Source: Orychophragmus violaceus (Eukaryota > Streptophyta > Magnoliopsida > Brassicales > Brassicaceae). Taken from it: 64,000 nt of DNA. Under the pieces are notes generated by a model that did not search any database, was not told the origin of the DNA, and worked only from the letters and a program-made list of their open reading frames with translations. The stretch lies in NCBI GenBank assembly GCA_030180135.1, contig CM058233.1, positions 104,821,994 through 104,885,993 of the forward strand. The letters run 5' to 3'. Position numbers and translations under genes: made by a program. This document shows, in pieces, positions 57,376-64,000 of this stretch; the first letter of the stretch is position 1, and every line of letters starts with the position of its first letter.

Positions 57376-58906
57376 TCTAGCATGTATCCATTCTTGGATA
57401 CTTGGAAGGACTTGGGGTGTGCTTGAGGCAACCAAAGGGTGGTTAGTCAAAACTTGTTTGTCAATTTATTCTATCGAGCAATTCCAACAACCATAAGCTA
57501 CTTTTCTCGTGCGTTTTTCTCTCCTAGTTGCATACCAATTAATTTTCTATTATTAATCAGTTTTTTCTTTCATTTGTGGTGTTTTACAATTTGTCATGAT
57601 TTAGAATAAATTCAAATCATAACAAGTAAAAGTTATTGACCAGTAAAAATCCATTCAAAGTTTAAAAATATATTGACTAAAAACAAACATTGAGTTATTA
57701 AGAAAATAATGAAAAATAAAAATAAAATGCAGTTAGTTGAACAAGTAACTCTTTTGTTTTTAAAAAGTGAAAGTACATTATTATTATTCAGAAAAAAAAA
57801 TAACAAGTGAAAAAAGCAAAAAATAAGGAAAAAACATTTAAACAAATATTTTGGATTATATTTTGATTTAGCAATTTTATAAAGGACATAATCAACATTT
57901 TACTAAACCAAAACTTATTACAAATCAAACTCAATTCAAATTTTTTATTTTGATGCATGATTGATAATATTTCTGAATTGTCAATCAGATAAATCCTTAG
58001 CAGATCATTAATAACTCATGTTACGTTTAATTTCTGATCATGTCAACCAAATTTAAATTAAGCAAACTTTGTACAAAGTATAAATAGAGTAAAGGAAGAA
58101 AAGAGTGTTAATTAAAGAAGACAATGTGAAAGTGTTAGTGTGGAACTGTTAGAAAAATACACAACTTATCAAATTTAAAACTTAATAAAAGATTAGGTTG
58201 AATAAAATTTTAAGATCAACCTTTTAGTTGATAATAGTCGGTTATAGGTCTGGCTCTTCCAGCAATTCTAACAAAACCTTCATTTCCCCAAGTAACCCGT
58301 AAGAATCTGGGAAGACCCTCATGTGACCCGTGGACCACAATCATATGCCATAATCCCTCATCTAGATCTATTAGATATGGTCTAAAATTTTCAAAATAAA
58401 AATCAAATCGTGAACAACTATTATAGATCCAATTGGAAACAAAACCCAAATTGACAAGTGACAATTGAAATATATCGTCTATATGTCCTCATATGTGTCG
58501 CATATTGCCACACAAACACTTGCATAAGATTTTTGTTGTTGTCAAACTTGCATAGGATATTTTAAAAAGACTTGACAAATCAATGATTTATTAAATGAAT
58601 AAAATTGAATTGCCTTTTGTTATAGACATCTACCAGTTAAAGAATAATATGTGTTATGATAGACATACCTAACAAGAAGAGCTCATCGTCATAATGAGGT
58701 TTTGAGGGTGTATATTCTAACAATATACTTTTACATCCAATTTTGTTTACCAAATTTTATTTTGTATTATAGTCTTTATATTAACAATTGCTAATATGAT
58801 GATAAAACTTTGATAAACCTAGTTAAAGCAATTAATTAACATTAATACCAAAAGATAGTATTCGACATCATCTGTATAATAACATTACATAATAATAAAG
58901 ATAATT
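57376..58906. other. AT-rich spacer, weak protein-like remnant
   Basis: No supported gene. On the minus strand at 58216-58464 a frame without ATG reads GLWHMIVVHGSHEG and TWGNEGFVRIAGR, which distantly recalls the His and WG..G(F/Y).RI region of papain-type cysteine proteases. This is a weak guess. The micro-insertion at 58518 lies just beside it. Confidence 0.3.
58518..58558. repeat. Ultra-short poly(A) insertion with 13-bp duplication
   Basis: ACTTGCATAAGAT at 58518-58530 and ACTTGCATAGGAT at 58546-58558 differ at one base. Between them is TTTTGTTGTTGTCAA, TTGAC plus an A-rich tail on the other strand. Confidence 0.55.
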
Positions 58907-58922
58907 AAGAATTTTTTTTCCT

Positions 58923-59538
58923 TGTAAAATATGAAACCATGTAATATTTTGTTCTTAACAAAATATAGTTTGCCGACTAAAAAAAAAGAAACAAACAAAT
59001 GTTTTATGGTGTAATGGTTAGCACTTTGGATTTTGATTCCAGCGTTCTAGATTTGACTCCCGGTAGGACCTATATTCTAGGAACGTGCTTTTCCTGCTCT
59101 TGCAGCAGGAGGGGATACTCAGATTGCTCTATCTAGTGGCTCTCACATGGCAACATCCCAAACCAAAACCTTGCTAATTGCCCATTCTGCTCTTGCAAGA
59201 GCAGGAGATACTCAGGCAACTCTTTCCGGTGGCTTTCAAGTGACAACAACCCAAACTAAGCAAGAGTCTGTTGAGACATCGAGTTATGGAAGCTGAAGAG
59301 TCCCCTTCAGAAGTTGCAGGAACGCTGCTAACCACATTGCTAACGACCACAGACTGACTTTCACTCTGAGACACTTCCCTGTAAGGTCCTGAAGATGACC
59401 CTTTGCTGCTAACCACACTGGTAACGACATATTGACTCTGAGGCTCTTCCTTAACCACACTAGGCTTTTCCTTAACCGCATTGCTAATGACCACAAATTG
59501 ACTTTCACTCTGAGGCTCTTCTTTGTCACAAAAAAAAA
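58923..59538 (+). mobile_element. Poly(A) retroposon with tRNA-like and repetitive coding-like parts
   Basis: 616 bp flanked by a perfect 16-bp repeat AAAGATAATTAAGAAT (58907-58922 and 59539-59554) and ending GTCAC plus about 11 A. It contains a degenerate tRNA-Gln-like sequence (59000-59071) and then two related tracts of about 65 bp (near 59090-59155 and 59190-59260). One strand reads SALARAGDTQATLSGGFQ; the other strand at 59290-59530 reads repeated SESQSVVVSNVVSS-like units. It could be a retroposed transcript or a composite SINE; the source is unknown. Confidence 0.6.
59000..59071 (+). pseudogene. tRNA-Gln(TTG)-like pseudogene
   Basis: The sequence follows plant tRNA-Gln closely: TGGTGTAATGGTTAGCA in the D arm, TTTTGAT anticodon loop with TTG, and the 3' half CTCCCGGTAGGACC. 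Mismatches in the first acceptor pair and two in the T stem (CTAGA against CCCGG), plus loss of the B-box TTCGA (here TTTGA), make it non-functional. It lies inside the retroposon at 58923-59538. Confidence 0.7.
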
Positions 59539-59951
59539 AAAGATAATTAAGAATGTAAAGTAGATTCAGCACAGAAAAGAGGACCCCGCAGTTAACAAAT
59601 AAAAAAAAAAGTTAAGAAGGGAAGGATCCAAACTCCTTCACAAATGTAGCTTTCATGAAACGTGACAAAGGACTATGATAGCTACAAGTTTAACCAAAAC
59701 GCATGTCTATTTATCTATTATTATATTTAAAATTTGGTTTTTGTTTTTGCTTTTTTTTTTTTGTCATTTCCACAATCTATTTATCTATTAATTATTTAAA
59801 TGTAAATTATTTGATTTTTATACATGGCAGTATAGGAGCTAAGTATAGAAAGGTCTTCATTGTAATTGTGATTGTATAATCCCTAGTGTCTCTCCTGTAT
59901 AAATACTGTAACATACTCATCAATAATATTCATTCAGCCTCCAATCACATA

Positions 59952-59964
59952 TGGTATCAGAGCT
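59952..59964 (+). other. Primer-binding site of second copia element
   Basis: TGGTATCAGAGCT lies two bases after the LTR end and matches initiator tRNA-Met priming. Confidence 0.85.
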
Positions 59965-60048
59965 AATCGATACCTAATACCAAATTTTTTTTTTTTTCCT
60001 GTGTCGCCTCCTTTTTTGTTGTTCTTCTTCTTTTGCTGCTTGACAGCC

Positions 60049-63000
60049 ATGACACAGGCCACAGAAACCATTAACCTTGATGAATCAAATGCCATCCTCC
60101 TTGTTAACATGACCAATGTTACCAAGCTCACCGATTCCAACTTTATCATGTGGAGTCGCCAAGTCCATGCTCTCCTCGATGGTTATGCGCTAGCAGGCTA
60201 TGTTGACGTAACTCGAGTCATGCCTAATCCAATAATCGTCACGAACGATGTCGCTGCTGCAAATCCAGCTTATATCCAATGGCAACATCAAGACAAGCTT
60301 GTCTATTCGGCTCTTCTTGGTGCGATATCAGTCACCATCCAGCCACTGCTCTCGACCACCAAAACCGCTGCGGACATATGGTCCACACTCTCCGCTACAT
60401 ATGCGAAGCCCAGCCGTGCTCATATCAAGCAGCTTCGCCAACAGGTTCAGACTGCAAAGAAAGGTACTAAGTCAATTACAGAGTATATGCAGGCAATGAC
60501 CACGAAGTTTGATCAAATCGGACTGCTTGGGAAGCCATTAGATCTGGAGGATAAACTTGATTATGTTCTTGGTGGTTTACCAGAGGAGTACAAACCTGTA
60601 ATTGATCAGATCGAAGCTCGTGAGTCCCCACCATCGTTAACAGAGGTGCACGAGAAACTTCTGAACCATGAGGTTAAGTTGTACACAATTGATCCAGTCG
60701 CAAGTCCCATGCCTGTCTCTGCCAATGCGGCCCAAGTTCAGAATCAGACGAGTAATGGATCTTCATTCTCGAACAACAACCGTGGCTCATATCGCAACAA
60801 TCGAAACAATCAATCATGGCAGCCAAACCGGTTCCAAGGTCGCCCAGGTAATGGCTCGTCCCGTGGTTATCAAGGCCGCTGTCAAATCTGTGGAATCCAT
60901 GGACACAGCGCTCGTACGTGTTCTCAGTTGTACACATCGACCGACAACTACTCGAGCAGCTCACGGTCCAACAACAACAATCGAATGTCATGGCAGCCGC
61001 GTGCAAACTTCGCAGCTCATAATATCTCTGAGAACAATCCGTGGTTACTCGACTCGGGCACAACTCATCATCTCACCACAGATTTGAACAATCTGTCTCT
61101 TCACAATCAGTACAATGGAGGTGAAGAAGTCATGATCGCCGATGGTTCGTCTTTGCCAATCACCCATACCGTTTCCACTACTTTATCCTCTCCTGATTAC
61201 TCTCTTACATTAAACGATATCCTTTATGTTCCAAACCTGAAAAAGAATCTTATTTCTGTATATCGTTTATGTAATGCTAACCAAGTCTCTGTGGAATTTT
61301 TCCCTGCATCTTTTCAGGTGAAGGATCTCAGAACGGGGGTCCGGTTGTTGCAAGGCAAAACTAAAGACGAGCTTTACGAGTGGACGATCCAACCTCATAA
61401 ACCAACTATCCACTTCGCCACTCCATCTCCGAAAACAAGTCTCTCTTTTTGGCATTCTCGACTTGGCCATCCTTCCATTTCTACTTTGCAATCTGTTGTT
61501 TCCAGCTTTTCTTTACCTTGTTCTGATTCTTCGAATAAACATTTTCCTTGTTCGCATTGCTCTATCAATAAAAGCCACAAACAGCCTTTCTATTCAAACA
61601 CTATTACCACCACAAAACCACTTCAAGTCGTGTACAGTGACGTATGGATGTCTCCTATTATCTCTGTTGATAACATGTGTTACTATGTTATTTTCGTTGA
61701 TCATTATACGAGGTACACATGGTTATATCCATTGAAGCAGAAGTCGGATGTATGCAAAACATTCAAAGTATTCAAAGCTCTTGTGGAAAATCGATTCCAA
61801 GAGAAGATAACGACTCTGTATACTGACAATGGTGGCGAATATTTGGCTCTCAGATCGTTTCTCGCCGACAGTGGGATATCACATCATACCACACCTCCTC
61901 ATACGCCGGAACACAACGGGATTTCCGAAAGGAAACACCGTCACATTGTGGAGACCGGGCTGACGTTGATGCATCAAGCGTCACTACCAAAACAATATTG
62001 GCCGTATGCGTTGACTACTGCGGTGTACTTGATAAATCGCTTACCCACTCCTGTCATTGGTAACTCTTCACCTTATCTAAAACTGTTTCAACAACAACCC
62101 AATTATCTGAAGTTGCGGATGTTCGGGTGTCGATGCTACCCTTGGCTTCGTCCATACACTGCTCACAAACTAGAAGAACGATCAAAGCCGTGTGTCTTTG
62201 TTGGGTACTCACTCACACAAAGCGCGTACCACTGTCTTGAGCCAGAAAGTGGACGTGTTTATACGTCAAGGCATGTCGAGTTTGTTGAAACAGAATTTCC
62301 CTTCGCTCATGTCTCACCCATTGTTGAACCTGTCCCTGATTTTGTCCCAACTTCCTCTCATACTCGTTTGCTGTTACCTCACCCATCAGTGCCACTCGTA
62401 CAAGACTCGATGCCCGCGCCCCTGATCTCAGATCCTCACCCACCGTCGCCGGTGATGTCACAGGCGCCGGTGCCGCTATCGACGCAACTACCTCAGGTAT
62501 CGTCTATGACAACCTGTGATATTGCAACTGATATTGTTGATGCAGGTTTAAATTCCACAGGTGATGCACTGGTCCAGCAATCTTCTTCCTCTTTACCACC
62601 ACCTCAGCCTATCCCTCTGAACCCGCCAAACCCGATACCTCTTCCTCAGCCCATACCACCATCAATCTCTAAATGCACTGCCCGAAAACCGCCACTCCCA
62701 AACCGTCATAACATGACCACCCGTCGGAAAAACAATATCACCAAGCCAATCAAAAAGCTCACCCTCACAGCCACCAAAATTAATCCTCGCCCACCTATTC
62801 CAAAAACCGCAAACCAGGCACTGCAAGATGACCATTGGCGATTGGCTATGCAAGAAGAGATGAATGCTCAGATACGTAATCATACCTTTGATCTCGTTCC
62901 ACGGCGACAAGGACAAAATTTTATTACAACAAGGTGGATTTTTACACTCAAATATCATCCTAATGGAAAGCTGGATAGATACAAAGCACGGCTCGTAGCA

Positions 63001-64000
63001 CGGGGATTTAATCAGGAATATGGCATCGATTACGCAGAAACCTTTAGCCCGGTTGTCAAAGCCGTCACTATCCGCGTTGTTCTGCAGCTCGCGACTACTC
63101 AGAATTGGACACTCAAGCAACTGGATGTTAATAATGCATTTCTCCAAGGTACCTTGAGTGAAGAAGTATACGTCACCCAACCGCCAGGATTTATCGACAA
63201 AGACCGACCAGATCATGTGTGTCGCTTACACAAAGCACTTTATGGTCTTAAACAAGCTCCCCGGGCATGGTATCAAGAGTTGAAGTTGTTTCTCATGGGT
63301 CTTGGTTTTCGAAATTCAGTTGCAGATACCTCGGTCTTCGTTTACCTAAACAATGGAATCATCATCTATGCTCTGGTCTACGTCGACGATATAATCGTTA
63401 CTGGTAATAATCTCAAGCAAGTGGATCACTTCATCGCTGCACTATCCGATCGATTCTCTCTCAAAGAACCACAGGAACTGAATTACTTTCTTGGGATTGA
63501 GGTGAAGAGAACTTCTGCAGGATTACACCTAAGACAACAGAAATATATTCTGGACCTCTTGGAGAAGACAAAGATGCTGGACTCAAAACCGGTCGCTACA
63601 CCGATGCCACCACAGCCCAGAATGTCTATCACTTCAGGTACTCGTCTTGCTGATGCTAAAGAATATCGGATGGTGTTGGGTAGCTTGCAGTACTTGTCTT
63701 TTACCCGACCAGACATAGCCTATGTGTTTAACCGATTATCACAATATATGCATGCTCCCACGGATCAACATTGGCTAGCTGTCAAGCGAATACTACGCTA
63801 TCTTGCAGGAACGGTTTCTCATGGAATCTTGCTTCGAAAGAACACACCATTGCATCTACATGGCTTTTCCGATGCAGACTGGGCTGGTGATGTTGATGAC
63901 TATATCTCCACAGGCGGGTACGTGATCTACATAGGCTCCTCACCGGTTGCTTGGTCGTCCAAAAAGCAAACTGGTATTGCTCGCTCCTCGACGGAAGCAG
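60049..64000 (+). CDS. copia gag-pol polyprotein, open to window edge (3' partial)
   Basis: I checked the frame codon by codon: 1,317 codons without a stop from ATG 60049 to the window end. In order: gag (UBN2-like) with a zinc knuckle CQICGIHGHSARTC at residues 278-291; protease WLLDSGTTHH with D335; integrase with HSRLGHPS...CSHC and acidic residues near D531, D593 and E627; reverse transcriptase with ARLVARGFNQEYG, NAFLQGTL and YVDD at 1111-1114; and the start of RNase H (GFSDADWAGD). The C-terminal end of RNase H and the 3' LTR lie beyond 64000. All catalytic motifs seen are intact, so this copy could be autonomous. Confidence 0.95.
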   Translation, partial: MTQATETINLDESNAILLVNMTNVTKLTDSNFIMWSRQVHALLDGYALAGYVDVTRVMPNPIIVTNDVAAANPAYIQWQHQDKLVYSALLGAISVTIQPLLSTTKTAADIWSTLSATYAKPSRAHIKQLRQQVQTAKKGTKSITEYMQAMTTKFDQIGLLGKPLDLEDKLDYVLGGLPEEYKPVIDQIEARESPPSLTEVHEKLLNHEVKLYTIDPVASPMPVSANAAQVQNQTSNGSSFSNNNRGSYRNNRNNQSWQPNRFQGRPGNGSSRGYQGRCQICGIHGHSARTCSQLYTSTDNYSSSSRSNNNNRMSWQPRANFAAHNISENNPWLLDSGTTHHLTTDLNNLSLHNQYNGGEEVMIADGSSLPITHTVSTTLSSPDYSLTLNDILYVPNLKKNLISVYRLCNANQVSVEFFPASFQVKDLRTGVRLLQGKTKDELYEWTIQPHKPTIHFATPSPKTSLSFWHSRLGHPSISTLQSVVSSFSLPCSDSSNKHFPCSHCSINKSHKQPFYSNTITTTKPLQVVYSDVWMSPIISVDNMCYYVIFVDHYTRYTWLYPLKQKSDVCKTFKVFKALVENRFQEKITTLYTDNGGEYLALRSFLADSGISHHTTPPHTPEHNGISERKHRHIVETGLTLMHQASLPKQYWPYALTTAVYLINRLPTPVIGNSSPYLKLFQQQPNYLKLRMFGCRCYPWLRPYTAHKLEERSKPCVFVGYSLTQSAYHCLEPESGRVYTSRHVEFVETEFPFAHVSPIVEPVPDFVPTSSHTRLLLPHPSVPLVQDSMPAPLISDPHPPSPVMSQAPVPLSTQLPQVSSMTTCDIATDIVDAGLNSTGDALVQQSSSSLPPPQPIPLNPPNPIPLPQPIPPSISKCTARKPPLPNRHNMTTRRKNNITKPIKKLTLTATKINPRPPIPKTANQALQDDHWRLAMQEEMNAQIRNHTFDLVPRRQGQNFITTRWIFTLKYHPNGKLDRYKARLVARGFNQEYGIDYAETFSPVVKAVTIRVVLQLATTQNWTLKQLDVNNAFLQGTLSEEVYVTQPPGFIDKDRPDHVCRLHKALYGLKQAPRAWYQELKLFLMGLGFRNSVADTSVFVYLNNGIIIYALVYVDDIIVTGNNLKQVDHFIAALSDRFSLKEPQELNYFLGIEVKRTSAGLHLRQQKYILDLLEKTKMLDSKPVATPMPPQPRMSITSGTRLADAKEYRMVLGSLQYLSFTRPDIAYVFNRLSQYMHAPTDQHWLAVKRILRYLAGTVSHGILLRKNTPLHLHGFSDADWAGDVDDYISTGGYVIYIGSSPVAWSSKKQTGIARSSTEA

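Larger units (their letters stand above)
59790..64000 (+). mobile_element. Second Ty1/copia element, intact as far as the window reaches
   Basis: The 5' LTR ends CACA at 59949 and has a TATAAATA box at about 59898. Its start is not resolved because the 3' LTR lies outside the window, so the left coordinate is approximate. The primer-binding site TGGTATCAGAGCT is at 59952-59964. One open frame runs from ATG 60049 to the window end. It belongs to a different copia lineage from the element at 10192, judged by gag, zinc-knuckle and integrase sequences. Confidence 0.92.

Noticed and set aside
58216..58464. Papain-type cysteine protease gene
   Set aside because: Only a faint resemblance to the WG..GF.RI region, no ATG, no catalytic Cys part; kept only as a note in the spacer.

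Overview
This window is plant nuclear DNA from a Brassicaceae species close to Arabidopsis. It has GT-AG introns, an AT-rich background and many plant transposons. The gene order also matches one interval of A. thaliana chromosome 4 as I remember it: an LCR/defensin-like cluster, DER1, PRF4, PRF2, a GH17 glucanase, a kelch F-box gene, then VPS15 (about At4g29280 to At4g29380). Locus numbers and orthology come from memory and were not searched.

Region 1 (about 2.3-17.5 kb) is a cysteine-rich peptide cluster. A module with a type A defensin-like gene (+) facing a type B defensin-like gene (-) occurs twice, and a third, broken type B copy follows. Mobile DNA has separated the copies: a SINE with a clean paralogous empty site, a 1.56-kb solo LTR nested in an older LTR-like piece, and a young Ty1/copia element with two differences between its LTRs and two breaks in its coding frame.

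Region 2 (about 19-28.5 kb) holds four ordinary genes: derlin DER1 with a perfect ER-stress element upstream, two profilins (PRF4-like and PRF2-like), and a GPI-anchored GH17 protein on the minus strand. A 0.97-kb poly(A) retroposon separates the profilins.

Region 3 (about 28.9-40.5 kb) is a local expansion of kelch F-box genes. Three tandem units of about 3.2 kb carry one intact and two broken copies, followed by a diverged single-copy-like gene. Two TTA-duplicating MITEs with paralogous empty sites and a 1.0-kb Helitron lie here.

Region 4 (about 41-48.5 kb) is mostly mobile DNA: a GATATCC-rich hAT-like element inside an open exon-like stretch, a 1.2-kb retroposon, a 3.2-kb Helitron carrying exons of a TMEM42/EamA-like transporter gene, and a MITE with degenerate telomere-like repeats.

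Region 5 (48.8-54.8 kb) is the 11-exon VPS15 gene. After it come a tandem-RRM gene whose second splice junction abuts a long GA microsatellite, an inverted fragment of that gene, a retroposon with a degenerate tRNA-Gln-like sequence, and the 5' part of a second copia element whose frame is uninterrupted to the window edge.

Functionally the conserved genes are housekeeping: ER-associated degradation, actin dynamics, cell-wall glucan binding or hydrolysis, and the PI3K/autophagy complex. The lineage-specific layer is the duplicated secreted peptides and F-box genes.
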